Shown: one piece after another, positions 1 to 6,641 of the stretch
Layout: each line of letters begins with the position of its first letter
Numbering within the stretch: the first letter of the stretch is position 1
Assembly: GCA_964459065.1 (NCBI GenBank)
Contig: CAYWMN010000107.1
Span: 1 to 11,914, forward strand
Direction of reading: 5' to 3'
DNA length: 11,914 nt
Source: JAMCXS01 sp964459065
GTDB lineage: Bacteria; Acidobacteriota; Terriglobia; UBA7540
Notes under the pieces: generated by a model
What the model was told of the DNA's origin: nothing
The model's input: only the letters and a program-made list of their open reading frames with translations
Database searches by the model: none
Made by a program: the position numbers and the translations under genes

Positions 1-168
1 ACCGTTCTTCATGCGAAATTTTTGGGGATAAATCCCGTACTCGGCGAGACCGCCCGGCTTGACATCCCGGTTAAATATCACGACCCGGTGCCCAGCAGCC
101 GCAATCTTCCTGGCAGCAAAGAGTCCGGCCGGACCGGCACCTACCACGTAAACCGTTGCTTGATCCAT
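1..168 (-). CDS. FAD-dependent pyridine nucleotide oxidoreductase, N-terminal fragment
   Basis: This is the first 56 codons of a gene that leaves the window at its left edge. Translation from the ATG at 168 begins MDQATVYVVGAGPAGLFAAR. This is a textbook Rossmann FAD-binding start: a hydrophobic beta strand, GxGxxG (VGAGPAG, residues 9-15), an alpha helix, then VVIFNRD as the second strand. It is followed by KPGGLAEYGIYPQKFRMKNG (37-56). That resembles the GGLxxYGI..F+ segment of the glutamate-synthase small-subunit and ferredoxin-NADP-reductase-like oxidoreductases, which move electrons between NAD(P)H and a partner through FAD. A GAGG Shine-Dalgarno lies 6 bases before the ATG, and a good promoter lies at 295-323. 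The substrate cannot be told from the fragment. The FAD-binding assignment is secure, but the subfamily is only suggested. Confidence 0.85.
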   Translation of the reverse strand, partial: MDQATVYVVGAGPAGLFAARKIAAAGHRVVIFNRDVKPGGLAEYGIYPQKFRMKNG

Positions 169-294
169 GAGTAACCTCGACACCTTTCAACATAGTCGCC
201 CACTCGTCACTCGCCGCCCACCGGTTCGCGTGGAGCCTCTTTTTTATTATTCAACCTGCCACCCCGAAGGGCAGCCGATCTTTCCTTTGGTTGG

Positions 295-323
295 ATTTTA
301 TCAAATTCACCGGAGCCTCACAA
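295..323 (-). promoter_or_regulatory. Sigma70-type promoter for the FAD oxidoreductase
   Basis: Read on the minus strand, TTGTGA (323-318) is followed after exactly 17 bases by TAAAAT (300-295), which matches 4/6 and 5/6 of the consensus boxes. Transcription would start near 288, giving a leader of about 120 bases before the ATG at 168. In that leader, 256-274 can form a small CTGCC/GGCAG hairpin. The promoter lies just downstream of the MscS gene on the same strand, so the oxidoreductase need not depend on read-through. Confidence 0.55.
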
Positions 324-423
324 CCTCTCGGACGGCAATACTCGAAACGCTCTGGGCGAAAGGCCGCCAGACGCTCGGCAGAGCTTTGCGGCGCCAATGA
401 AAAGACCATGGCAATTGTTGCGC

Positions 424-1305
424 TTAGGGCCGATCCAGAGGACCCAAAACGCCCGCCAGCCCCTTGGCTGATTTAACATGCAAATCGCGCTGAGGAAAGG
501 GAATTTCCACGCCTTCACGGCGGAAAGCAGCATCAATAGCAAAGTTGAGCCTGCTTCGCAGTTGTAAATGGGTCGCCGGATCAAGGGTCCACACGAGCAG
601 GTCAAAATTCAGGGAGGAATCGCCAAATTCCAGGAAGCGAACCTCCGGCTGGGGATTTTTCAAGACGCCCTCCATCTCGGCCGCCACGGCGAGAAGCGTG
701 CGCGTGACGGTGTCCAAATCCGATCCGTATGCGACGCCGACTGGCACGTGGATCCGGACCTTCGGGTCTCCAAGCGACCAGTTAATCACCTTACCGTTGA
801 TGAATTCCGAGTTGGGAACAATGATGGAAATATTGTCATTGGTCTGAATTGTCGTAGAGCGGAAATTAATCGCCCGGACATTGCCCTCCGCCCCTTCCAT
901 CGAGACGCGGTCGCGAACCCGAATTGGGCGCTCAACCAGCAGCACCAATCCTGAAACAAAATTCGCAACCACACTCTGCAAACCAAAGCCAATGCCTACG
1001 CCCAGGGCGCCGGCGACGACGGCAATGGCGGTTAAGTTGATATTGAGAACCTTCAGGCCGACCAGCAGCCCGACAACCCATAGCCCGTACTGCGTCAAAG
1101 AGGCGACGGCATACTGCGCGCCGGCTTCCACCGGCAGCCGGCGCAGGAAGTAAAGTTCCAGCAGACGGCGTGCCCGGCGCGCCGCAATTGCAGTGATGAA
1201 AAGCGTCAGGGTAAAACCCAGCAAGGCATAAGGGGTAACCGGATGGCCCCCGATTTGAAACAGCGCATAGCCCAGAATGTGTTCAACGTGGGAGAGGACG
1301 CTCAT
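424..1305 (-). CDS. MscS-family small-conductance mechanosensitive channel
   Basis: The 293-residue inner-membrane protein has the size and layout of a minimal MscS channel, which opens under membrane tension to release solutes during hypo-osmotic shock. Hydrophobic segments lie at about 24-43 and 68-88. The pore-lining TM3 lies at about 92-125 and shows the Gly/Ala-rich AGALGVGIGFGLQSVVANF pattern, followed by VERPIRVRD at the entrance to the cytoplasmic beta domain. That domain carries the usual FRSTTIQTNDN and IIVPNSEFIN motifs (148-170). The alpha/beta C-terminal domain ends with GVEIPFPQRDLHV (265-277). The ATG at 1305 has a GAGG Shine-Dalgarno 7 bases upstream. No partner gene is contiguous; the oxidoreductase follows after 255 bases and has its own promoter. 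I do not assign a specific paralogue name such as mscS or ybdG. Confidence 0.95.
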   Translation of the reverse strand: MSVLSHVEHILGYALFQIGGHPVTPYALLGFTLTLFITAIAARRARRLLELYFLRRLPVEAGAQYAVASLTQYGLWVVGLLVGLKVLNINLTAIAVVAGALGVGIGFGLQSVVANFVSGLVLLVERPIRVRDRVSMEGAEGNVRAINFRSTTIQTNDNISIIVPNSEFINGKVINWSLGDPKVRIHVPVGVAYGSDLDTVTRTLLAVAAEMEGVLKNPQPEVRFLEFGDSSLNFDLLVWTLDPATHLQLRSRLNFAIDAAFRREGVEIPFPQRDLHVKSAKGLAGVLGPLDRP

Positions 1306-1390
1306 TGCTCAACCTCAACGGCCGCCAGACACTTGCTTGAACCGCCCCGTGCGGATGGGCTGACTTCAGGTCAACAGCAGGCAAAACTTG

Positions 1391-1419
1391 ATTCTACCGA
1401 AAGACGCGACGAATGTCGG
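1391..1419 (-). promoter_or_regulatory. Sigma70-type promoter for the MscS channel gene
   Basis: On the minus strand, CCGACA (1419-1414) is followed after 17 bases by TAGAAT (1396-1391), a 4/6 and a 5/6 match to the sigma70 boxes. The predicted start near 1384 would give a leader of about 80 bases before the ATG at 1305. This is assigned by eye from spacing and box quality only. Confidence 0.45.
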
Positions 1420-1730
1420 GTATTTTTACAGCCGCCAGCCTCGGTGGCCCAGCCTGCGTCAACAGGTGGCCATACGCCCTAGCCATCCGGATACATCCGG
1501 TTTTTATTTCCTGCAAGCTCCTGCAAGCATCTGATTCGGCAGACTTCCCCAATCAATCTCGGCAAGCCATACCGGCAAATTCCGGAAAAGCTCTGCACGT
1601 TCTAACGAGCTATCGGTTAATTGGCAGGGGACTCACAGGCCCAACTGCATGAAAAAGCTCGCCCCAAAAACCTGCGCCTTGGCACCTAACATGCACTGCA
1701 ACAAGGCAGGCGTACGAAGGAGAGAGTACT

Positions 1731-1874
1731 ATGCCCGAGCGAATATGTGAAGATCGAACCGTCTATCTTCCGGCTCGACACCGGCAGGTGCGATGCCGAC
1801 TGTGGTATGAAGTGAGCCTGGTTCGCGAAGGCCTCTTCCGGTACTTCTTGATCGGCATCCAGGAACTGGAATAG
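1731..1874 (+). CDS. Hypothetical small protein of 47 residues
   Basis: I do not recognise this protein. The ORF starts at an ATG preceded by GAAGGAG (1716-1722) with an ideal 8-base spacing, and ends at TAG 1872-1874. The product begins MPERICEDRTVYLPARHRQV and ends in an amphipathic, aromatic-rich stretch, LWYEVSLVREGLFRYFLIGI, before an acidic tail QELE. It is Arg-rich and has two Cys (6 and 23). No signal peptide or clear membrane helix is seen, although residues 36-43 (LFRYFLIG) are hydrophobic. It lies 250 bases upstream of, and on the same strand as, the degenerate receiver gene, so the two could be co-transcribed. Support comes from the start context and composition only; a chance ORF of this length remains possible. 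Confidence 0.5.
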   Translation: MPERICEDRTVYLPARHRQVRCRLWYEVSLVREGLFRYFLIGIQELE

Positions 1875-2124
1875 AGAAATTCGCCCCCGGTCAGGCCGGC
1901 CGCGCGGAATCTTGCAGACCGTCGTGGTGTGAACGCAACCTTTTGCCCATTTTTGATTTCTAACTACGTGTAGGGCACGGCAAGCACGGTGCGGGTTGCG
2001 ACTCCCAACAGGGTGCCTGGGGACGGGCAAGTTTCATTGCGGTGTTCCCGTCCATCATAAAACATCACAAAAGGGGCGATGCTCGAAGCCGCCGAAGAAG
2101 CGGTGGGGCTGGAAAGGAGTTACG

Positions 2125-2556
2125 ATGCAGGATAGATTGTCGGGTCACGGAAGTAACCAAAAGATTTTACCCCAAAGAAAAAAGAGGGTGCTTGTCGTCG
2201 ACGAAGATCTCAATGACCTCCTTTATTATTCGGCGGTCCTTCAACACGAAGGATATGACGTGCGATCGCTTGCTTCATATCAAAAGGGCGTGGCTTCCTT
2301 TGACCATGAAGCTTTCGACCTGGTCATCGTAAGCCAGGGAACGGCTGCTTTTGAGGGACGCACGGTTTTGGTGCGGGCGCTTGATCAAGATCAGGGCCTC
2401 CCGGTTTTTGTATTGTCACGCAGTTCCGATATCGACTGTTACCTGGAAGCCATGCAAATGGGAGCATTCGACTATCGTGAGAAACCCCTGGCGGCCTCCG
2501 AACTGGCCGAGATGGTGGGCCGACACCTGCTAGTGCCCAAAAGCCGGGCAGCCTAG
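2125..2556 (+). CDS. Stand-alone receiver-domain protein lacking the phospho-acceptor Asp
   Basis: The protein is a single CheY-like receiver domain of 143 residues with no output domain. After a basic 20-residue N-terminus comes strand 1, RVLVVDED, with the acidic pocket D26/E27. Strand 3 reads FDLVIVSQG, where the position normally held by the phosphorylated Asp is Ser70. Strand 4 ends with VLSRS (S99 at the Thr/Ser switch), and strand 5 gives DYREKP with the conserved Lys120. Fold and pocket are kept but the acceptor is lost, so it probably acts as a phosphorylation-independent protein-interaction module; that role is inferred. I chose ATG 2125 because AAAGGAG (2113-2119) sits 5 bases upstream. 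The in-frame extension to 1996 has no such site and its added residues look like noise. No histidine kinase lies nearby. Confidence 0.88.
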   Translation: MQDRLSGHGSNQKILPQRKKRVLVVDEDLNDLLYYSAVLQHEGYDVRSLASYQKGVASFDHEAFDLVIVSQGTAAFEGRTVLVRALDQDQGLPVFVLSRSSDIDCYLEAMQMGAFDYREKPLAASELAEMVGRHLLVPKSRAA

Positions 2557-2608
2557 GCCACAATCAACCTAACGCCGGAAGCATTCCCGCGGAAAATCAG
2601 CCAACAAC

Positions 2609-2645
2609 AAAAAGGGCCGGGCTGCAAAAACGCAGGTCCCGGCCC
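2609..2645 (-). terminator. Intrinsic terminator of the aminotransferase-serA operon
   Basis: On the minus strand an 8-bp GC stem, GGGCCGGG paired with CCCGGCCC (2638-2645 with 2614-2621), is extended by a CTGC/GCAG inner stem around a short T-rich loop, with a 2-base bulge between. It is followed directly by TTTTT, then GTTGTT. It begins 21 bases after the serA stop codon. There is no T run on the plus-strand side, so it should act mainly leftward, although the stem also lies between two convergent genes and may limit read-through from the receiver gene. Confidence 0.9.
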
Positions 2646-2666
2646 AGCAAGATCACCAAAAGAAGA

Positions 2667-4244
2667 TTAGACACCAACGACGCAAGCAAACCGAACGGCC
2701 TCGATCTTTCGGATGGCGTCCAGAACCTCCGCAGCAACAGGGCTATCAACGTTCACCAATCCCAACGCTTCTCCGGCCTCTTGATTCCGGCCCAAGGCAA
2801 AACTGGCAATATTGACCTGATGATCGCCCAAGATGGTTCCAACGCGACCGATCACACCGGGCACGTCCTGATTACGGATAAAGAGTAAGAAGCCCTTCAG
2901 CGGAGCTTCGATATCGATATCGCTGATCCCCATGATCCGCAGAGTCCTGGGGCCGATCATGCCCAGCACCGACTCCGAACCACGGTCCGTGCGCAGAGCA
3001 ATGCCCAAGGAAAAGGAAGCCTTGGCACGCCGGGCGCTTCTAACTTCCACCACTTCCAGACCGCGCTCCTTGGCAAGCACTGCGGAATTGATCAAACTCA
3101 CCTCTTCGGAAAGAACGGGGCCAAGGATTCCCTTGAGCACCGCGTTCTTGACCAAGTGGGTGTTGATCTCCGCCAACCCGCCGTCGTAACTGATCTGGAC
3201 TTCCTCCTGGCGGCCGCCGGAAATCTGCGCCAGGAACGATCCCAGCTTTTCACCCAACTGAAAATAAGGCTCCAGCTTCTTGTATTCCTCGGGTGAAACG
3301 TGCGGCATGTTGACGGCATTGCGGGGAACGCCCAGTTGCAAGTAATCGCGAATCTGTTCGGCGATCTTGATGCCCACGATTTCCTGCGCTTCCGCCGTCG
3401 AACCGGCGATATGAGGCGTGGCCACCACGTTGGGATGGGCGATCAGTCGCGGCTCCGGAGGGGGTTCTTTTTCAAAAACGTCCAAAGCGGCGGCGGCAAC
3501 TTTTCCGCTTTCAAGAGCCTCCAACAAAGCTTCTTCTTTGATCAACTCTCCGCGCGCACAGTTGATGATGCGGATTCCAGGCTTGGCCAAAGCCAGCCGC
3601 TCGGCGTTGATCAGATGCTTTGTTTCCGGAGTGGCTGCCGCATGCAGGCTGAGGAAATCGCTCGATTGCAGCAATTCCTCTAATCCGACCAACTTCACAT
3701 CCTGCCCTTCGGCAAGACTCGAGGAAACATAAGGATCAAAAGCGATCACTTCCATCTGGAAAGCCCGCGCCAGACGGGCGACCTCTCTACCGATCATGCC
3801 CAGGCCCACCAACCCCATAGTTTTTCCGCGCAACTCGGTTCCGGTTAGCTTCTTCTTTTCCCACGCTCCTTTTTTCATGGAAGCGTCGGCTTGAGGAATG
3901 CGCCGCGCCAGGGCCAGGGCCAGGCCCAGAGTGTGCTCGGCGACACTGTTGGCGCTGCCGCCGGGTGTATTCATCACAACGATGCCCCGCTTCGTCGCGG
4001 CATCGAGGTCCACATTGTCAACGCCCACGCCCGCCCGGCCGATGGCCCGCAAGCGCTGAGCATGCCCAAGCAGTTCCGCGGTCACCTTAGTCTTGCTGCG
4101 CACCACCAGCGCGTCCGCGTCAGCAATCTCATCAGCAACTTTGGCATCTTTCCGCTCAGGAAGGAAAACAATATCCCAGGATTTTTCCTCCTGGAGTAAT
4201 TGAACGGCATGTTTCGATACATTATCTGCAATTAAGACTTTCAT
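2667..4244 (-). CDS. serA: D-3-phosphoglycerate dehydrogenase
   Basis: SerA oxidises 3-phosphoglycerate to 3-phosphohydroxypyruvate with NAD+, the first committed step of serine synthesis, in the cytosol. The 525-residue length fits the long type found in many bacteria. The substrate domain begins MKVLIADNVS and contains RAGVGVDNVD (70-79). The NAD domain has GLVGLGMIG (144-152). The catalytic residues are visible as Arg231 in NCARGE, Glu260 in FEKEP and His278 in TPHIAGST. An intervening substrate-binding domain (about 317-450) follows, then a C-terminal ACT domain with NQDVPGVIGRVGTIL (458-472), the usual site of serine feedback. It lies 106 bases downstream of an aminotransferase on the same strand and is closed by a strong terminator. 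No Shine-Dalgarno sits next to the ATG; the nearest strong one, AAAGGAGG, is 50 bases upstream. Confidence 0.97.
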   Translation of the reverse strand: MKVLIADNVSKHAVQLLQEEKSWDIVFLPERKDAKVADEIADADALVVRSKTKVTAELLGHAQRLRAIGRAGVGVDNVDLDAATKRGIVVMNTPGGSANSVAEHTLGLALALARRIPQADASMKKGAWEKKKLTGTELRGKTMGLVGLGMIGREVARLARAFQMEVIAFDPYVSSSLAEGQDVKLVGLEELLQSSDFLSLHAAATPETKHLINAERLALAKPGIRIINCARGELIKEEALLEALESGKVAAAALDVFEKEPPPEPRLIAHPNVVATPHIAGSTAEAQEIVGIKIAEQIRDYLQLGVPRNAVNMPHVSPEEYKKLEPYFQLGEKLGSFLAQISGGRQEEVQISYDGGLAEINTHLVKNAVLKGILGPVLSEEVSLINSAVLAKERGLEVVEVRSARRAKASFSLGIALRTDRGSESVLGMIGPRTLRIMGISDIDIEAPLKGFLLFIRNQDVPGVIGRVGTILGDHQVNIASFALGRNQEAGEALGLVNVDSPVAAEVLDAIRKIEAVRFACVVGV

Positions 4245-4251
4245 AGGCAGT

Positions 4252-4302
4252 GCTTCGAAGCCCGGAATTTCCGGGCGGCAAGAATCTCGAATTGCCTCCT
4301 TT
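4252..4302 (-). promoter_or_regulatory. Structured serA leader with a displaced Shine-Dalgarno
   Basis: Read toward serA, the leader shows a perfect AAAGGAGG at 4302-4295. A GC hairpin follows (GCCCGG, loop AAATT, CCGGGC; 4276-4260), then an adjoining palindrome GCTTCGAAGC (4261-4252), then the ATG at 4244. The strong ribosome-binding sequence is therefore about 50 bases from the start, with two stems between. It may serve as a standby site brought closer by folding. No in-frame ATG, GTG or TTG follows it at a normal distance. The function is inferred. Confidence 0.35.
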
Positions 4303-4350
4303 CAATAGAAGCGATGAACAACCAATGAGCTAAAATCCAGGGGACAGGCC

Positions 4351-5511
4351 TTACTCGCCGGCTTGTTCCATGTAGACCTTTTGTGCCGCGCGCACGCCGC
4401 TGCCCAACTCGCATTTGTGGCCGATTTTGTTCAGCGCGATTTCCACACCGGCAATCGCAGCAAACAACTCCAGGGCGTCATAGTAGCCCAGGTGAGCGAG
4501 ACGGAAAATCTTGCCTTTCATGGCTGCCTGGCCGTTGGCGATAATCGCCCCGAACCGGGAACGCATTTCCTTGACGATATCACCGGAGTCGATGCCCTCA
4601 GGAGCCTTGATGGCCGTTAAGGCGTTGGCGGGAGAGCCGGTCGCAAACAGGCTGAGTCCCAGGGCCTTGGCCGCCTCGCGCGTGGCTTGGGCCAGCATCG
4701 CCGCATTGGCAATCAGGTTCTCGCGCCCGACCTCATGGATGTATTGCAGTGTGGCATGAAGCCCCACCACCAGCGTCGTGGCCGGGGTGTAGCTGGACTG
4801 GCCTTTGGCCAGGCTCGCACGCTCTTTGGCGTAGTCGAAATAGTAGCGGGGTGATTTGGATTGTTTAATCGCCTTCCACGCCTTTTCGCTAACGCTCGCA
4901 AACGCCAGGCCGGGCGGCACCATCAGAGCCTTTTGCGAACCGCCGATCACGACGTCGAGGCCCCATTCGTCAGGTCTCAAATCGGTTGTACCGAGCCCCG
5001 TGATGGCGTCCACAACCAGGCAGGTGTCCGGCAAAGGACGGACCAGATCAGCAATCGCCTTGACGTCATGGCTGACGCCCGTCGAGGTTTCCGTCGCCTG
5101 GATGTATACGGCGCGAAAAGGACCGTCGTTCTTGAGACGATTCCCAATCTCTTCCACGCTGAGAGGATCGCCGTAAGGAGCCTCCACCTTGACCGCTTCA
5201 AGGCCGTAGGCGGCTGCAAGCTGCACCCATCGCTCGCCGAACTTCCCCGCCGTGCCGATCAGCACGCGGTCGCCGGGAGAAGTCAGGTTCGAGACAGCGC
5301 CTTCCATGGCGCCCGTCCCGGAACTGGAAAAGAACAGGACGTCGTTCTTGGTATTGTAGAAGTACCTCAAAAGCTCAACGGTTTCGGAGGTCAACTTCTT
5401 AAAAGCTGCCGTGCGATGATGCAACGTGGCTGTCAACGCTCGGGCCTGGCCCTCCATCAGCACTGGTGTCGGACCTGGGGTGAAAAGTCTTTCTTTTAGG
5501 ATTTGTGGCAT
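4351..5511 (-). CDS. Class V PLP-dependent aminotransferase (serine-pyruvate/alanine-glyoxylate type)
   Basis: The 386-residue enzyme belongs to the fold-type I, class V aminotransferases that include serine-glyoxylate and alanine-glyoxylate transaminases and the so-called soluble hydrogenase 42 kDa subunit. It opens with RLFTPGPTPV (8-17) and HHRTAAF (31-37). SGTGAMEGAV (64-73) contacts the cofactor phosphate, VVDAITGLG (166-174) supplies the Asp that pairs with the pyridine nitrogen, and GGSQKALMVPPGL holds the Schiff-base Lys194. IFRLAHLGYYD (335-345) carries Arg337, the likely carboxylate-binding Arg. Its position directly upstream of serA suggests it transaminates 3-phosphohydroxypyruvate, doing the job of SerC; serine-glyoxylate transamination is the alternative. 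The ATG at 5511 has AAGGA 8 bases upstream. I leave the symbol empty because the substrate is inferred. Confidence 0.92.
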   Translation of the reverse strand: MPQILKERLFTPGPTPVLMEGQARALTATLHHRTAAFKKLTSETVELLRYFYNTKNDVLFFSSSGTGAMEGAVSNLTSPGDRVLIGTAGKFGERWVQLAAAYGLEAVKVEAPYGDPLSVEEIGNRLKNDGPFRAVYIQATETSTGVSHDVKAIADLVRPLPDTCLVVDAITGLGTTDLRPDEWGLDVVIGGSQKALMVPPGLAFASVSEKAWKAIKQSKSPRYYFDYAKERASLAKGQSSYTPATTLVVGLHATLQYIHEVGRENLIANAAMLAQATREAAKALGLSLFATGSPANALTAIKAPEGIDSGDIVKEMRSRFGAIIANGQAAMKGKIFRLAHLGYYDALELFAAIAGVEIALNKIGHKCELGSGVRAAQKVYMEQAGE

Positions 5512-5566
5512 GCAATCAGTCCTTGCTAATCAGGATTGGTGAAGCAAATTGGAAAGGCAGGAGTAG

Positions 5567-5594
5567 TACATACAGGGTGTCCACATAGGATCAA
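5567..5594 (-). promoter_or_regulatory. Possible promoter for the aminotransferase-serA operon
   Basis: On the minus strand, TTGATC (5594-5589) is followed after 16 bases by TATGTA (5572-5567). Both boxes are only partial sigma70 matches. The implied leader is about 50 bases. It is the best pair I can find upstream of the aminotransferase, but the match is weak. Confidence 0.25.
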
Positions 5595-5850
5595 TAGAAA
5601 CTGTTAGTTTAAGGTACGACGCGAGGATTGTCAAATGGGAGCATTAACCGTCTAGCGGGCCTGAAAACGGGCGAAGCTGCCTCTTCTGCTTGTCCAGCGA
5701 GTCAACTCAATACACTGTTTCAGGACCGACCCTGGAACACCGCTGCCCGGCTCTGAGGCGACCCACCCTGGCGTCGACCGGGGCTGACCAATGCACGTGC
5801 GTCAGCTAGGTGCATGAGCGGTCAGGCACGCACGTCCAAAACAAAACGAG

Positions 5851-5879
5851 TTGTATCGAATCGGCGAGTGACGTACTAT
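5851..5879 (+). promoter_or_regulatory. Possible promoter for the thioesterase-Rid operon
   Basis: TTGTAT (5851-5856) and TACTAT (5874-5879) are separated by 17 bases, matching 3/6 and 4/6 of the consensus boxes. The start near 5886 would give a leader of about 160 bases. The inverted repeats at 5791-5835 end 15 bases upstream of the -35 box, where a regulator could bind. Confidence 0.35.
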
Positions 5880-6044
5880 AGCGACGCGGAACCCACAGCG
5901 AAACCTTGCTGCCGGTTGTCTCCGCGCTCTGAGCGTTGCCGGGGCGGGGCAGCGGTTCGGTGAAGGCCTTGTGCGATCAGTTGCAGTGGAAACAGGCCTT
6001 GCAGGAAAGGGCGCCTGCAGGCAAGGTCATGTGAGGAGGAGCGA

Positions 6045-6566
6045 ATGCCAAAGGCCAAGGGCAGAGCGGTCAGCGAATCCCGCGTCCAGATGGTGGAAGT
6101 CGCGCTGCCGAACGACGCCAATCCGCTGGGCAACATGCTGGGCGGCAAAGTGATGCACCTCATTGATATGGCAGGAGCCATCGTGGCGCATCGCCATTCA
6201 CGCAGCGTGGTAGTCACCGTTTCGGTGGATAATTTGGATTTTGTGCAGCCGATCCGCGTGGGCCAGCTCGTCATTCTGAAAGCGCACGTAACGCGCGCTT
6301 TCAGTACGTCGATGGAGGTGGGCGTCAAAGTTTACCGTGAAGATTGCCTTACCGGAGAACGGCGGCAGACCAGCTCGGCGTTTGTAACCTACGTGGCCCT
6401 GGATCAGGGAGGCCAGCCGACCAAGGTTCCGCCGGTCATCCCACAGACTGCAGAAGAAAAGCAGGAATACCGGGAGGCTCTGGCCAGGCGCCGCCATCGT
6501 CTGGAGGCCGCCGCCCGGGCGCACCGACGATACTTCGAAAAGCAAAAAACCACAAGCAACCCATAG
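6045..6566 (+). CDS. Hotdog-fold acyl-CoA thioesterase (YciA/ACOT type)
   Basis: The enzyme hydrolyses acyl-CoA to free acid and CoA in the cytosol. The 173-residue protein has one hotdog domain. LPNDANPLGNMLGGKVMHLI (21-40) matches the family pattern PxDxNxxGxxFGGxLM, with Asp24 and Asn26, and is followed by DMAGAIVAHRHS, whose Asp41 is the likely catalytic acid. VTVSVDNLDFVQPIRVGQLV (57-76) is the typical second strand pair, and HVTRAFSTSMEVGVKVYRED (81-100) the next. Residues 135-168 add a highly charged helical tail rich in Arg, Glu and Ala that may form a coiled coil or contact nucleotides or membranes. The ATG has AGGAGGA at 6034-6040. The Rid-family gene follows after 75 bases, so the two are probably co-transcribed. 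The chain-length preference cannot be read from the sequence. Confidence 0.92.
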   Translation: MPKAKGRAVSESRVQMVEVALPNDANPLGNMLGGKVMHLIDMAGAIVAHRHSRSVVVTVSVDNLDFVQPIRVGQLVILKAHVTRAFSTSMEVGVKVYREDCLTGERRQTSSAFVTYVALDQGGQPTKVPPVIPQTAEEKQEYREALARRRHRLEAAARAHRRYFEKQKTTSNP

Positions 6567-6641
6567 CTGGCATCATCAGAGCCGGTAGATTCAGCAATCT
6601 TTCGGGGGCCGACCCATGCGGCCGCGTTTAAGGAGAAGCCG

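Larger units (their letters stand above)
1306..2124. other. 819-base intergenic region between the MscS and receiver genes
   Basis: This gap holds no long gene. It contains the MscS promoter, a short ORF at 1731-1874 (listed separately), a tandem copy of CTGCAAGC at 1511-1518 and 1521-1528, and an inverted repeat CCGGA-TACA-TCCGG at 1487-1500 followed directly by TTTTTATTT. The last has the shape of a weak plus-strand intrinsic terminator, but no plus-strand gene lies upstream of it. A weak promoter-like pair before the receiver gene, TTCATT at 2033-2038 and CATAAA at 2056-2061 with 17 bases between, is the best I can find there. Longer open frames in this region lack Shine-Dalgarno sites and protein-like composition. 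Confidence 0.5.
5512..6044. other. 533-base divergent intergenic region
   Basis: No credible gene is present. The left part should carry the aminotransferase promoter (minus) and the right part the thioesterase promoter (plus). Between them, 5791-5835 holds nested inverted repeats: ATGCAC (5791-5796) with GTGCAT (5810-5815), and overlapping it ACGTGCGT (5795-5802) with ACGCACGT (5828-5835). These two pairings exclude each other. Nearer the thioesterase, AGGCCTTG is repeated at 5964-5971 and 5994-6001, and CCTTGC (5997-6002) can pair with GCAAGG (6021-6026) just before the Shine-Dalgarno. Confidence 0.5.

Noticed and set aside
220..254. GGTTC/GAGCC stem followed by a T run near 241, as a plus-strand terminator
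   Set aside because: The stem needs a G-U pair, and there is no plus-strand gene upstream.
1487..1509. CCGGA-TACA-TCCGG hairpin followed by T5, as a terminator
   Set aside because: The shape is right but no plus-strand gene lies upstream for it to terminate, and the stem is only 5-6 bp. It is noted only in the gap description.
1511..1528. CTGCAAGC tandem pair as part of a CRISPR or repeat array
   Set aside because: There are only two 8-base copies 2 bases apart, with no further units.
1686..2030. Minus-strand ORF of 114 residues in the gap before the receiver gene
   Set aside because: It has no Shine-Dalgarno and no protein-like pattern, and it overlaps the better-supported small ORF on the plus strand.
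1996..2124. N-terminal extension of the receiver protein
   Set aside because: The added 43 residues have no receiver homology, and the ATG at 2125 has an excellent Shine-Dalgarno.
4861..5499. Plus-strand ORF of 212 residues antisense to the aminotransferase
   Set aside because: The minus-strand aminotransferase has every family motif. The antisense translation has no motif and no ribosome-binding site.
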